Below the pieces are notes generated by a model, which searched no databases, was not told where the DNA came from, and was given only the letters and a program-made list of their open reading frames with translations. From positions 62,001 to 126,000 of the forward strand of contig JAEUJY010000034.1 in NCBI GenBank assembly GCA_016794525.1: 64,000 bases of DNA. The letters run 5' to 3'. Of the stretch, positions 7,169 through 16,259 are shown one piece after another; position 1 is the first letter of the stretch, and each line of letters begins with the position of its first letter. The position numbers were made by a program, and so were the translations under genes. This DNA is from Myxococcales bacterium (GTDB lineage: Bacteria; Myxococcota_A; Polyangia; Haliangiales; Haliangiaceae).

Positions 7169-8212
7169 ATGCCATCGCACGTGCACGCGCCATCATCGTC
7201 AACGTCTTCGCCGTCGCGCCGGCGGCTCATCCTCCCCGCGGCCGGCGCGCTCGCGCTGCTGGCCTGCGGGCCGACCGGCTCGGGGCCGAGCGGCGACGAC
7301 ACGCCGGGCGACGTCGACGCGGCCCGCGAGATCGACGCGGGGTTCGACCTCGACGCGACCAACGGCGGCGAGGGCTGCGCGAAGATCGACATCCTGTTCG
7401 TCGTCGACAACTCGGGGTCGATGGCGCAGGAGCAGGCGAACCTGGCGACCAACTTCCCGCAGTTCATCTCGGTGATCGAGCAGTCGGGGCTGGACTACCG
7501 CGTGGCGGTGACGACGACCGGCGTCGACTACACGTACAGCCAGGGCTCGCTGCCCGGCTTCCCGCCGATCCCGTCCTCGATCACCGGCGGCGACAACGGC
7601 GCGATGCTGCAGCCGGCGAGCTGCAACCTGCCGCGGCGCTGGATCCAGGCCGGCGATCCCAACCCGGCGCAGCTGTTCGCGTGCGCCGCCAACGTCGGCA
7701 CCAACGGCCCGTCGGACGAGATGCCGCTGGCCGCGATGCGCGCCGCGTTCGACGATCGCGTCACCGATGGCACCAACGCCGGCTTCCGCCGCGACGACGC
7801 GCTGCTGGCGGTGGTGATCCTGACCGACGAGAACGACTGCAGCTACGAGCAGCCGGTGACGCTCGGCTTCGCCGAGACGCTGTGCGACGCGCAGCAGGAG
7901 CCGGTGGCCAACTACGTCGCGTTCCTCGACAGCTTCACCGGCGATCGCGGCCGGTGGGCGACGGCGGTCATCGCCGGTCCCGGCCCCAGCACCTGCAGCT
8001 CGACGTTCGGCGACGCCGACTACGCGCAGCGCCTCGATCAGTTCGTCATGCAGGCCGGCACCACCAACGGCGTGCTGTCGTCGATCTGCGCCGGCGACCT
8101 CACCGCCGGCTTGACCGCCGCGCTCGAGCTGTTCGACACCGCCTGCGAGAACTTCCCGCCGATCGGCAAGGCGGCGCCGCCGCGCGCCACGCCGGCCGTC
8201 GCAGTGCCCTAG
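7169..8212 (+). CDS. VWA-domain lipoprotein
   Basis: A 347-residue secreted protein. A twin-Arg-like basic start and hydrophobic stretch end in a lipobox (ALALLACG), followed by an Asp/Gly-rich linker. A von Willebrand factor A domain follows: IDILFVVDNSGSMAQEQ carries the MIDAS DxSxS motif, and VVILTDENDCS is its later acidic strand. VWA domains bind metal and protein ligands; this kind of single-VWA lipoprotein is abundant in myxobacteria and the ligand is unknown. ATG 7169 was chosen because AGGAG (7159-7163) precedes it at good spacing and it places the signal peptide at the N-terminus; the longer frame from 7091 has no such site. Confidence 0.82.
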   Translation: MPSHVHAPSSSTSSPSRRRLILPAAGALALLACGPTGSGPSGDDTPGDVDAAREIDAGFDLDATNGGEGCAKIDILFVVDNSGSMAQEQANLATNFPQFISVIEQSGLDYRVAVTTTGVDYTYSQGSLPGFPPIPSSITGGDNGAMLQPASCNLPRRWIQAGDPNPAQLFACAANVGTNGPSDEMPLAAMRAAFDDRVTDGTNAGFRRDDALLAVVILTDENDCSYEQPVTLGFAETLCDAQQEPVANYVAFLDSFTGDRGRWATAVIAGPGPSTCSSTFGDADYAQRLDQFVMQAGTTNGVLSSICAGDLTAGLTAALELFDTACENFPPIGKAAPPRATPAVAVP

Positions 8213-8216
8213 CCGG

Positions 8217-8828
8217 CTAGAAGCCGATCCAGAAGCCGGTCGTCGCCTCGCCGATGAAGATCGACAGGTCGGGGGCGTCGATCGGCGCGTGGACGGTGCC
8301 GCCGCCCTCGAGCAACAGGCCGACGTTGTCGGTGATCGCCAGCCGCACGCTGGCCCGCGTCGACGACATGAAGAACCCGCCGCCGAACTGGTAGAACGTG
8401 CGGTTGCCGACGGTCAGGTCGACGCGGTCGAGCCGCTTGCCGATCGCCACGCTGGCCAGCCCGGCGGCGCCGCCGTCGGCGTCGTCGCTGTCGAGCGCGT
8501 CACCGACCGCCGACACCAGCGTGATCGCGCGGCCGCCGCCGACGCCCACGGCCAGCGAGACGCCGTTGGGCTTCTCGTGCAGCACGCCGTAGCGGACCTC
8601 GGCGAAGCTGTTCCACACCTCGTTCTGCGCCAGCACCTCGACGTCGTCGGTGACCGCCACCGCGGCGTGCAAGACCGTGTTGGCCTCGCCCAGCTGCGAT
8701 GCGGCCAGGCCGGCCGACAGCTCGACGCGCCCGGCCGGCATCGTCTCGGCCGGACGCACCATGGAGTAGGTTCCGCACGCGCTGGTCAGCGCCAAGGCCA
8801 CCGCGAGCCCGACACGACGAGGACTCAT
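8217..8828 (-). CDS. Outer-membrane-type lipoprotein, hypothetical
   Basis: A 203-residue protein with a clear lipoprotein signal (MSPRRVGLAVALALTSACG; Cys18 after LTSA). The mature part has alternating hydrophobic and polar residues with many Gly and aromatic positions (VRYGVLH, VGVGGGRAITLV, TFYQFGGGFF, GLLLEGGG) and ends in Phe (GEATTGFWIGF). This is suggestive of a small beta-barrel or transporter-like outer-membrane fold. No family was recognised. ATG 8828 was chosen over an upstream in-frame codon that would start inside the repeat array and displace the signal peptide. It converges with the VWA lipoprotein gene (4-base gap). Confidence 0.65.
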   Translation of the reverse strand: MSPRRVGLAVALALTSACGTYSMVRPAETMPAGRVELSAGLAASQLGEANTVLHAAVAVTDDVEVLAQNEVWNSFAEVRYGVLHEKPNGVSLAVGVGGGRAITLVSAVGDALDSDDADGGAAGLASVAIGKRLDRVDLTVGNRTFYQFGGGFFMSSTRASVRLAITDNVGLLLEGGGTVHAPIDAPDLSIFIGEATTGFWIGF

Positions 8829-8952
8829 GCGGCCATCGTGTGGCCGGCACTCGACCGGTGCAATGCGACAGGCTGTCTCCGCGCCGAACCAAACGGAACG
8901 AGCACGACGTCGGCCGCGTATCGTCAGGGCGCGCCCCCCGCCCATCCGGATC

Positions 8953-9188
8953 GACGCTCCCCATCCGATCGTCAGGGGCCGGCCGGGGCCCGACGCTCCC
9001 CATCCGATCGTCAGGAGCCGGCCAGGGGCCCGACGCTCCCCATCCGATCGTCAGGGCCGGCCGGGGCCCGACGCTCCCCATCCGATCGTCAGGAGCCGGC
9101 CAGGGGCCCGACGCTCGCCATCCGATCGTCAGGGGCCGGCCGGGGCCCGACGCTCCCCATCCGATCGTCAGGGGCCGATCGTCAGGGG
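8953..9188 (+). repeat. Tandem array C of REP-like hairpins, about 39-bp period
   Basis: Six copies of a 21-base unit with the same CCCATCC loop as arrays A and B but different arms (left GACGCTC, right GATCGTC) start at 8953, 8992, 9032, 9070, 9110 and 9149. A truncated seventh right arm ends at 9188. Spacers are 18, 19, 17, 19 and 18 bases; two forms alternate (AGGGGCCGGCCGGGGCCC type and AGGAGCCGGCCAGGGGCCC type), so the array looks amplified as a dimer of about 79 bp. The spacers contain GGCCGGCC palindromes, so each period can form two hairpins. It fills most of the 415-bp gap (8829-9243) between two divergent genes, so their promoters must lie in or beside it. Confidence 0.88.
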
Positions 9189-9243
9189 CGCCGAACGCAC
9201 GGAATGCGCGCGCGGGTCGCGACGTTCGACCGATACTCAGCCC

Positions 9244-9738
9244 ATGCGCAGCCTCGCCACCTTCGCCCTCGCGTTCGCCCTCGTCGCGCCGGCCGCCGCC
9301 CAGCCGGCCGCCAAGCCGGTGCCGCCGCCGCCCGGCTTCCAGATCAAGGGCATCCACGCGTTCCTGTACTTCCACCGCACCGGCGGCTTCGGCGACCGCG
9401 ACCTGACCGACGGCCAGACCGCGCTGTGGAACACGATCATCGGCGAGGGCGACGCCGGCATGCCGTCGACGGCCATGCTGGTGAAGGTCGAGCTGGGCGG
9501 CCCGACGTTCGCCAACCAGGACGGCAAGGTCGTCGTCGTGGCCAAGGCCGGCAAGAAGACGCTGGCCAAGCAGACGTTCCAGATCGGCGACTATTTCGAG
9601 GAGGGCGGCCAGGCCATCACGCTGCCGATGCTGGTCACCGGGGTCGGCTGCGACGAGGTCACGCTGACCGCGACCCTGTCGGGCAAGGGCAAGAAGGGCG
9701 CGGCGACGGCCAAGGTGCCGTTCGCCTGTGGCGAGTAG
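9244..9738 (+). CDS. Secreted hypothetical protein
   Basis: A 164-residue protein with a Sec signal peptide (MRSLATFALAFALVAPAAAQ, probable cleavage after AAA). The mature protein is beta-rich and Lys-containing (VVVVAKAGKKTLAKQTFQIG, TLTATLSGKGKKGAATAKV) with two Cys near the C-terminus (GVGCDE, FACGE) that could form a disulfide. This resembles a small Ig-like periplasmic domain. No family recognised. ATG 9244 follows hairpin array C by 56 bases. The ABC transporter starts 33 bases downstream on the same strand, so co-transcription is possible. Confidence 0.6.
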   Translation: MRSLATFALAFALVAPAAAQPAAKPVPPPPGFQIKGIHAFLYFHRTGGFGDRDLTDGQTALWNTIIGEGDAGMPSTAMLVKVELGGPTFANQDGKVVVVAKAGKKTLAKQTFQIGDYFEEGGQAITLPMLVTGVGCDEVTLTATLSGKGKKGAATAKVPFACGE

Positions 9739-9771
9739 CGGCCCCGCCACGAGTGCGCTACACGAACGACG

Positions 9772-10667
<896 letters not shown>

Positions 10668-10671
<4 letters not shown>

Positions 10672-11537
10672 GGCACGTGCTCAAGCTGACCCGGTGGGAG
10701 CTGTGGAAGCTGGCGCGGCGGCCGTCGTCGTACGTCGGCTTCGTGCTGTGCCTGGTGTTCGCGGCGGTCGCGCTGATCGGCTTCGAGTGGTCGCAGTACA
10801 AGGGCAAGAAGATCGGCGGCCTCGCGATCGATCCGAGCCAGTACCTGAACGGCCCGTTCTTCGCGAACTTCGTCCTCAACATCGGCTTCTTCGCGCTGCT
10901 GCCGCTGGTGGCGGCGACGGTGGCCGGCAGCCAGCTGGCCGGCGAGCACAAGGACGGCACGCTGCGCGCGCTGCTGGTGCGGCCGCCGTCGCGCACCGCG
11001 GTCTACGTCGCCAAGGCGCTGGCCAGCCTGGTGTGGCTGGAGCTGATGGTGGTGTTCCTGTGCGGCCTGGCGCTGCTGATCGGCCACGTCGCCTACGGCG
11101 GCGGCTCGCTGCTCATCTACATCTGGGAGTACCGCAACGCCGGCTTCTGGATCGTGCCCGCCGACGACTGGCCGGCGCTGCTGGCGCTGGCGTGCGTGGG
11201 CGCCGGCGCGGCGCTGGCGATCATCGTCGCCGCGGCGCTGTGCGTCTCGGCGATCACCGACAACCCGGTGGTGGCCCACGTCGGCACGCTGGGCGGGTTC
11301 TTCATCTCGTCGGTGCTGCAGCGCCTGCCCGACGAGATCATGGGGCCGTCGTTCAAGGAGATGCTGCCGACCCGCCACATGAACTTCTGGCACGAGCTGT
11401 ACCGCTGGTACCACCCGGCCGGCTCGACGGTCGATCACCACCGGCTGTGGACCGACGTCGCGTGGTGCGGCGGTCTCACGGTCGGCTTCTTCGTCCTCGG
11501 CCTCGTCCTGTTCCGCCGCCGCGACCTGACCGGGTGA
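10668..11537 (+). CDS. ABC-2 type transporter permease
   Basis: A 289-residue membrane protein with about six predicted helices: residues around 17-38, 64-84, 120-142, 168-196, a weaker one near 205-220, and 262-284 at the C-terminus. The GEHKDGTLRALLVRP segment after the second helix is the hallmark of ABC-2 permeases. Translation starts at GTG 10668 inside the end of the ATPase gene (4-base overlap), so coupling with the partner is expected. After the TGA only 36 bases separate it from the convergent lipoprotein gene; no clear terminator hairpin was seen there. Confidence 0.88.
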
Positions 11538-11573
11538 GCGCGGCGCCCGGCGCGCCGTCCGTCGCCGCGACGG

Positions 11574-12833
11574 CTACTGCGCGACCGAGGCCTGGATCGA
11601 GGCCTGGTAGTCGATCGGCAGCGGCATCGACTCGTAGGCCGGCGGCGTGCGGCCGATGACCACCGGCGCGCAGGTCGAGACGCCCGCGCCGACGACGCGG
11701 TACGGGGTGTTGGTCAGGATCTGCTGGTAGGCGCCGGTGGCGCGATCCAGCGTGCGCACCGTCGAGGTCTCGGTGCCGAGGATGTCGGAGGTGGTGACGA
11801 AGACGTAGAACTTGCCGCCCCACTGGGCGAACGCCCACGCGGTGACGGTGCCGCCGAGGCCGCCGGGGATGCTGAGGCGGTTGCCGGTGCCGCCGCCGCT
11901 GGCCTTGTCGATCTGCTGCACGAACGCCTGCGAGGTGCCGGGGTAGAAGCCCCACAGCGTCGCGTCGCCCAGGCCGGTCAGCTCCGGGCTGTACTCGACG
12001 GTGGCCGACAGCGGGCCGACCCGGTTGACGGTCAGCGCGCCCGGGGTGAGGTAGCCGAGGTCGCCGCCGACCATCGCGTCGGCGTTGCCGCCGCCGATCC
12101 ACAGCTTCTCGGTGTCGCCGCCGGCCGCGTCGGTGACGAAGCCCATGCCGAACACGTCCCAGCGCCGGCCGACGTTCTGCTGCTTGACGAAGCTGGTCGG
12201 GGTGCAGGCGGCGTTGGCCGTCGACACGTTGAAGATCTCGCCGCTGTTGTAGAGCACCCACGCGACGGCGTCGCGATCGACGCCCATCGAGAACGGGGTC
12301 GCGGTGGTGGTGACGAAGTCGGGCAGCGCCGGGCCGGCCGGGCAGCTCAGGCGGCCGATCAGGTGGTACGGGCCGGCCGGGCTGCCGACCAGCCGCGGGT
12401 CGAACGACAGGAGGTTGTTGGCGTCGTCGACGACGTAGATCAGGTCGACGCCATCGGCCGAGCACGCGCGCTGGCACGCGCCGCCCGAGCACTCGCTGCC
12501 GGCGGCGCAGGTCTCGACGACGCCGCCGAAGGTGCCGTCGCTGTTGCACGACACGACGTTGGCGCCCTGGCAGGCGTTCTGGCCGGGGGTGCAGTCGACG
12601 CAGCCGCCGAGGTTGGCGTTGCAGGCGGTCGCGCAGCTCTCGACGACGACCCACTCGCCGCCGCGGCACTCCTGGTACTGGACGCCGACGCACTGGTGGC
12701 CGGAGCCGGTGCACGGCTGGCCGGTGTTGGCGTCGGTGTCGCCGATGTCATCGCCGCTGGCCGACGGGCCACACGCGAACAACGACGCGCCGAGGAGCAG
12801 AGTGCCGAACGAAGCGAGGGTAGGACGAAGCAT
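11574..12833 (-). CDS. Cys-rich surface lipoprotein, hypothetical
   Basis: A 419-residue lipoprotein (MLRPTLASFGTLLLGASLFACG, Cys21). Residues 35-110 hold about 13 cysteines in repeated short loops (QYQECRGGEWVV, CATACNANLGGCVDC, CQGANVVSC), a pattern common in myxobacterial surface proteins. The remaining 300 residues are a beta-rich region that may be a propeller (LIYVVDDANNLLSFDP, KFYVFVTTSDI, STVRTLDRATG). A strong Shine-Dalgarno AGGAGG lies six bases before ATG 12833. Function unknown; presumably exposed at the outer surface. Confidence 0.75.
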   Translation of the reverse strand: MLRPTLASFGTLLLGASLFACGPSASGDDIGDTDANTGQPCTGSGHQCVGVQYQECRGGEWVVVESCATACNANLGGCVDCTPGQNACQGANVVSCNSDGTFGGVVETCAAGSECSGGACQRACSADGVDLIYVVDDANNLLSFDPRLVGSPAGPYHLIGRLSCPAGPALPDFVTTTATPFSMGVDRDAVAWVLYNSGEIFNVSTANAACTPTSFVKQQNVGRRWDVFGMGFVTDAAGGDTEKLWIGGGNADAMVGGDLGYLTPGALTVNRVGPLSATVEYSPELTGLGDATLWGFYPGTSQAFVQQIDKASGGGTGNRLSIPGGLGGTVTAWAFAQWGGKFYVFVTTSDILGTETSTVRTLDRATGAYQQILTNTPYRVVGAGVSTCAPVVIGRTPPAYESMPLPIDYQASIQASVAQ

Positions 12834-12974
12834 CGAGAACCTCCTGCGTGGTCCCCCCGACCGGGCGACGCACCCCCCGTCTTTACCGCGGCGCCCGGCG
12901 CGGACGGAAGCGCGATCTGTCGTCGAGCTTCGAGAATGCGACGTGACGCACCGGCGCCGCAGGTCCTGCCAGGC

Positions 12975-13003
12975 TTGGTCAGGTCGCCGTCGGCGGGTAG
13001 GAT
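12975..13003 (+). promoter_or_regulatory. Candidate sigma-70 promoter of the dihydrofolate reductase gene
   Basis: TTGGTC (12975-12980) and TAGGAT (12998-13003) are separated by exactly 17 bases. The start codon at 13012 lies only eight bases after the -10, so a transcript from this promoter would begin at or within a few bases of the ATG and be leaderless. No Shine-Dalgarno sequence precedes the ATG, which fits. Confidence 0.4.
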
Positions 13004-13011
13004 GATCAGAA

Positions 13012-13551
13012 ATGATCAGCCGGCCGTTCAGCTGCGTCGTCGCCGCCGATCTCGACGACGGGATCGGCAAGGACAACGACCTGCCGTGGCCGCGGCTGCC
13101 GACCGACCTGCGCACCTTCAAGCGCATCACCTCGGCGGCGGCGCCCGGCCGCGAGAACGCGCTGGTGATGGGCCGGCTGACCTGGGAGTCGATCCCGCCG
13201 CACCTGCGGCCGCTGCCGGGCCGGCGCAACGTCGTCGTGTCGCGGGGGCTGGCGGCGCTCCCCGACGGCGTGTGGCTGGCGCGGTCGCTCGACGCCGCGC
13301 TCGCGCAGTGCGCCGAGGCGCCGACCATCGATCGGGTGTTCGTCATCGGCGGCGGCCAGATCTACGCGCAGGCGTTCGCCCACCCGGCGTGCGCCGAGAT
13401 CGTGCTGACCCGGCTGCAGGCGCGGTTCGCGTGCGACACGTTCATCCCGCCGGTGCCGGCCGGGTTCGCGCTGGCCGAGGTGCTGGCGGCCGAGGTCCAC
13501 GAGGCCGGCATCACCTACGCGATCGAGCGCTGGCGGCGCGCCGACGGTTGA
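13012..13551 (+). CDS. folA: Dihydrofolate reductase
   Basis: A 179-residue NADPH-dependent reductase of dihydrofolate to tetrahydrofolate, of normal length for the family. VVAADLDDGIGKDNDLPWP matches the Met20-loop region; LPTDLRTFKRIT carries the proton-relay Asp32; ALVMGRLTWESIP is the NADPH-binding helix start; VFVIGGGQIYAQA is the GGxxxY block. No thyA neighbour is present in the window. Start ATG 13012, with no Shine-Dalgarno but a promoter-like sequence just upstream. DHFR and related RibD-type reductases share this fold, but the intact substrate motifs favour DHFR. Confidence 0.92.
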   Translation: MISRPFSCVVAADLDDGIGKDNDLPWPRLPTDLRTFKRITSAAAPGRENALVMGRLTWESIPPHLRPLPGRRNVVVSRGLAALPDGVWLARSLDAALAQCAEAPTIDRVFVIGGGQIYAQAFAHPACAEIVLTRLQARFACDTFIPPVPAGFALAEVLAAEVHEAGITYAIERWRRADG

Positions 13552-13599
13552 ACGTTCATCACCGTCGCGCGCCGGGCGCGACTGCGCGACACTGCCCCC

Positions 13600-14457
13600 A
13601 TGTCGTCCCCCGTCCTGCCGCCCTCGTCGAGCTTCACGCACGCCGGCCGCACGATCGCCTACCGGGCGTACGGCGAGGGCGCGCGCACGGTGGTGCTGAC
13701 CCACGGCCTCTTGATGGACAGCCGGATGTACACCGCGCTGGCGCCGACGCTGGCGGCCCGCGGCTTCCGGGTGATCACCGTCGACATGCTCGGCCACGGC
13801 GAGTCCGGCCGGGTGACCGACATGACCGCGCACTCGATGCCGGCCTACGGCGCCGACGTGATCGCCCTGCTCGATCACCTGGGCGTGCCCCAGGCGGTGG
13901 TCGGCGGCACGTCGCTGGGCGCCAACGTCGCGCTCGAGGCGGCGGCGGCGGCGCCCGACCGGGTGCGGGCGCTGTTCCTCGAGATGCCGGTGCTGGAGAA
14001 CGGCCTGGCCGGGGCGGCGGCGCTGTTCGTGCCGCTGGCGCTGGCGCTGCGGATCAGCCAGCGGACGATGCAGGTGGTGGCGTCGATCGCGCGGCGCATC
14101 CCGCGCACCCACTTCCTGGTCGACGTCGTGCTCGACTTCGCGCGCCGCGACCCGGCGACGTCGCTGGCGATCCTCGACGGCCTGACCTTCGGCCGCACCG
14201 CGCCGCCGGCCGATCAGCGCCGCAAGCTGCCGCACCCGGCGCTGGTCGTGGGCCACCCGCGCGATCCGATCCACCCGTTCTCCGACGCCGAGGGCACCGC
14301 GCGCGAGCTGGTGCGTGGCCGGCTGGTGTCGGCGTCGTCGATGTACGAGTGGCGGCTGCGGCCGGCGCGGCTCGACACCGAGCTGATCGAGTTCTTGCGC
14401 GAGGTGTGGACCGAGCCGCAGCCGGTGGCCGGCGTGCTGGCGGCGGCGGGCGCCTGA
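13600..14457 (+). CDS. Alpha/beta hydrolase
   Basis: A 285-residue alpha/beta-hydrolase-fold enzyme. The oxyanion-hole motif is VVLTHGLLMD (His35-Gly36); DMLGHGESG follows; the nucleophile elbow is GGTSLGAN with Ser105; the late acid/His region reads VVGHPRDPIHPFSDAE. A helical cap (residues about 130-200) separates the two halves. The substrate cannot be predicted; close relatives are annotated as esterases or haloperoxidase-like hydrolases. It follows the dihydrofolate reductase gene after 48 bases on the same strand. Confidence 0.85.
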   Translation: MSSPVLPPSSSFTHAGRTIAYRAYGEGARTVVLTHGLLMDSRMYTALAPTLAARGFRVITVDMLGHGESGRVTDMTAHSMPAYGADVIALLDHLGVPQAVVGGTSLGANVALEAAAAAPDRVRALFLEMPVLENGLAGAAALFVPLALALRISQRTMQVVASIARRIPRTHFLVDVVLDFARRDPATSLAILDGLTFGRTAPPADQRRKLPHPALVVGHPRDPIHPFSDAEGTARELVRGRLVSASSMYEWRLRPARLDTELIEFLREVWTEPQPVAGVLAAAGA

Positions 14458-14520
14458 TCCCGGGCGGCGATTTGCGACCCGGGCGGTAGCGTCGGCCGGC
14501 CGGCGACGTATGTTCCGGTC

Positions 14521-15021
14521 ATGGGTCACGAGATCTCCGGCAAGCTGCACGCCATCTTCGACACCGCGCAGGTGTCCGAGCGGTTCACCAAGCGCGAGTT
14601 CGTCCTCGAGCTGGCCGACAACCCCAAGTACCCGCAGCTGGTGCAGTTCCAGCTGACCGGCGATCGCGTGAGCCACCTCGACAGCTTCAAGGTCGGCGAC
14701 GAGGTGACGATCGAGTTCAGCCTGCGCGGCCGCGAGTGGAAGAGCCCGCGCGGCGAGACCAAGTACTTCAACAGCCTCGACGTGTGGCGGATCGAGCCGG
14801 GCCGCAACGCGATGGGCGGTGGCGGCGGTGGCGGCGGCGGCGGTGGGCGCGGCGGCGGTCGCCGCGAGGAGCCGCGCGGCGGTCGTGGGGCGCCGCCCCC
14901 GCGCTCGGCCCCGGGCGGCCGCGACCCGCGCGACGGCGACGTGCCGCCGCTGTCGGACGACGATCGGCCCTACGGCGGCGGCGGCCGCGAGCCGAGCCTC
15001 GACGACGACCTGCCGTTCTGA
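14521..15021 (+). CDS. DUF3127 single-strand-DNA-binding-like protein
   Basis: A 166-residue protein. Residues 1-98 are an OB-fold-like domain of the DUF3127 type (EISGKLHAIFDT, FTKREFVLELADN, VGDEVTIEFSLRGREWKS, KYFNSLDVWRIE). Then comes a Gly tract (twelve Gly around residues 99-110), an Arg/Gly-rich linker and an acidic tail ending in DDDLPF. The tail reproduces the C-terminal tip of bacterial SSB (DDDIPF), which recruits replication and repair proteins. The layout OB fold, flexible Gly-rich linker, acidic tip is therefore SSB-like. DNA binding has not been shown from sequence. It ends just before a strong hairpin at 15028. Confidence 0.8.
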   Translation: MGHEISGKLHAIFDTAQVSERFTKREFVLELADNPKYPQLVQFQLTGDRVSHLDSFKVGDEVTIEFSLRGREWKSPRGETKYFNSLDVWRIEPGRNAMGGGGGGGGGGGRGGGRREEPRGGRGAPPPRSAPGGRDPRDGDVPPLSDDDRPYGGGGREPSLDDDLPF

Positions 15022-15027
15022 GACCTT

Positions 15028-15068
15028 GGAGGGTCTTTCGCAAAGACCCTCCCCCACAAGACGTGGGG
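15028..15068 (+). terminator. Strong hairpin pair after the DUF3127 gene
   Basis: A perfect 11-bp stem (GGAGGGTCTTT, loop CGC, AAAGACCCTCC; 15028-15052) starts seven bases after the stop codon. It is followed by a second hairpin (CCCCAC, loop AAGAC, GTGGGG; 15052-15068). No T-run follows, so it is not a textbook intrinsic terminator, but such stems often end transcription in GC-rich genomes. It also marks the boundary with the following four-gene operon. The 15069-15171 stretch holds no other feature I could see. Confidence 0.6.
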
Positions 15069-15171
15069 CCCCCACCCGAAACGCGAGATCCTGGTTCCGG
15101 GCACCCGGCTTCGACCCCACGACGCGAGACGCCCGGCGCCGGCGATGGTCGCCGCGCCTTCCGAGGAGACC

Positions 15172-16257
15172 ATGGCCGAGATCCGACTGCCCGCGGAACG
15201 CAAGTACGACGCCGAGCTGGCCGCGCTGGCCCGGACCGACCGCGGCGCGCGGCCGCCGGGGTGGGCGCTGTCGCCGCGCGCCGTCGAGACCTACGTGATG
15301 GGCGGTGACGCGCCGGTCGACGGCGTGACGATCACGCCGAAGTACATCGGCGACCGCGCGCTGGTGCAGGTGGCGATCGCGACCCTGGCGTCGGACCGCG
15401 CGCTGATGCTGGCCGGCGAGCCGGGCACCGCCAAGAGCTGGCTGTCCGAGCACCTGAGCGCGGCGATCAGCGGCACCAGCGCGCTGGTGGTGCAGGGCAC
15501 CGCCGGCACCAGCGAGGAGCACATCAAGTACGGGTGGAACTACGCGATGCTGCTGGCCGAGGGGCCGAGCGAGCGGGCGCTGGTGACGTCGCCGGTCTTG
15601 CGCGCGATGCGCGAGGGCAAGTGCGCGCGGGTCGAGGAGATCACGCGCACCTCGTCGGAGATCCAGGACGCGCTGATCTCGATCTTGAGCGAGAAGCAGG
15701 TCGCGATCCCCGAGCTGGGCCAGGTGGTCAGCGCGCAGCGCGGCTTCAACCTGATCGCCACCGCCAACACCCGCGACCGCGGCGTCAACGAGATGAGCGC
15801 GGCGCTCAAGCGGCGCTTCAACTTCGTCACCGTGCCGGTGGTCGAGGACCTCGAGCAGGAGGTGGCGATCGTGACCCGCCGCGAGGCCGAGCTGCGCGCC
15901 GACTACCAGGTGGGCGCGGCGCCGCCGGCCGACCTGGCGCGGATGCTGGTGACGGTGTTCCAGGAGCTGCGCGCGGGGCTGACCAAGGACGGCAAGACCA
16001 AGGTCAAGACGCCGGCCGCGGTGCTGTCGACGGCGGAGGCGATCTCGGTGCTGTTCCAGAGCGGCATCCTGGCCCAGAGCTTCGGCGGCGGCAGCGTGAC
16101 GGCGGCCGAGGTGACGCGCTCGCTGGTCGGCGCGATCGCCAAGGAGAACGCCGACGACGTGAAGGTGCTGCGCGAGTACGTCGAGACGGTGGCCAAGGGC
16201 CGCCCCGGGCCGTGGAAGGAGCTGCACGCGGCGACCAAGGCCCACGTGCGCGGCTAG
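15172..16257 (+). CDS. MoxR-family AAA+ ATPase
   Basis: A 361-residue AAA+ ATPase. Walker A is GEPGTAKSW (82-90); the Walker B strand reads KCARVEEITRT; sensor 1 is LIATANTRDRG; the arginine-finger region is ALKRRFNFV. MoxR ATPases typically remodel or assemble a partner complex together with a VWA protein encoded nearby, and here a VWA gene lies two genes downstream. ATG 15172 was chosen because GAGGAG stands just upstream; an in-frame GTG/ATG region at 15145 adds nine residues. It leads the four-gene operon 15172-22806; its stop is two bases before the DUF5682 start. Confidence 0.88.
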   Translation: MAEIRLPAERKYDAELAALARTDRGARPPGWALSPRAVETYVMGGDAPVDGVTITPKYIGDRALVQVAIATLASDRALMLAGEPGTAKSWLSEHLSAAISGTSALVVQGTAGTSEEHIKYGWNYAMLLAEGPSERALVTSPVLRAMREGKCARVEEITRTSSEIQDALISILSEKQVAIPELGQVVSAQRGFNLIATANTRDRGVNEMSAALKRRFNFVTVPVVEDLEQEVAIVTRREAELRADYQVGAAPPADLARMLVTVFQELRAGLTKDGKTKVKTPAAVLSTAEAISVLFQSGILAQSFGGGSVTAAEVTRSLVGAIAKENADDVKVLREYVETVAKGRPGPWKELHAATKAHVRG

Positions 16258-16259
16258 CC

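Noticed and set aside
8953-9188. Regular 39-bp spaced repeats resembling a CRISPR array
   Set aside because: Spacers are near-identical to one another, units are hairpins with a shared loop found elsewhere beside a Y1 transposase, and no cas gene is present.
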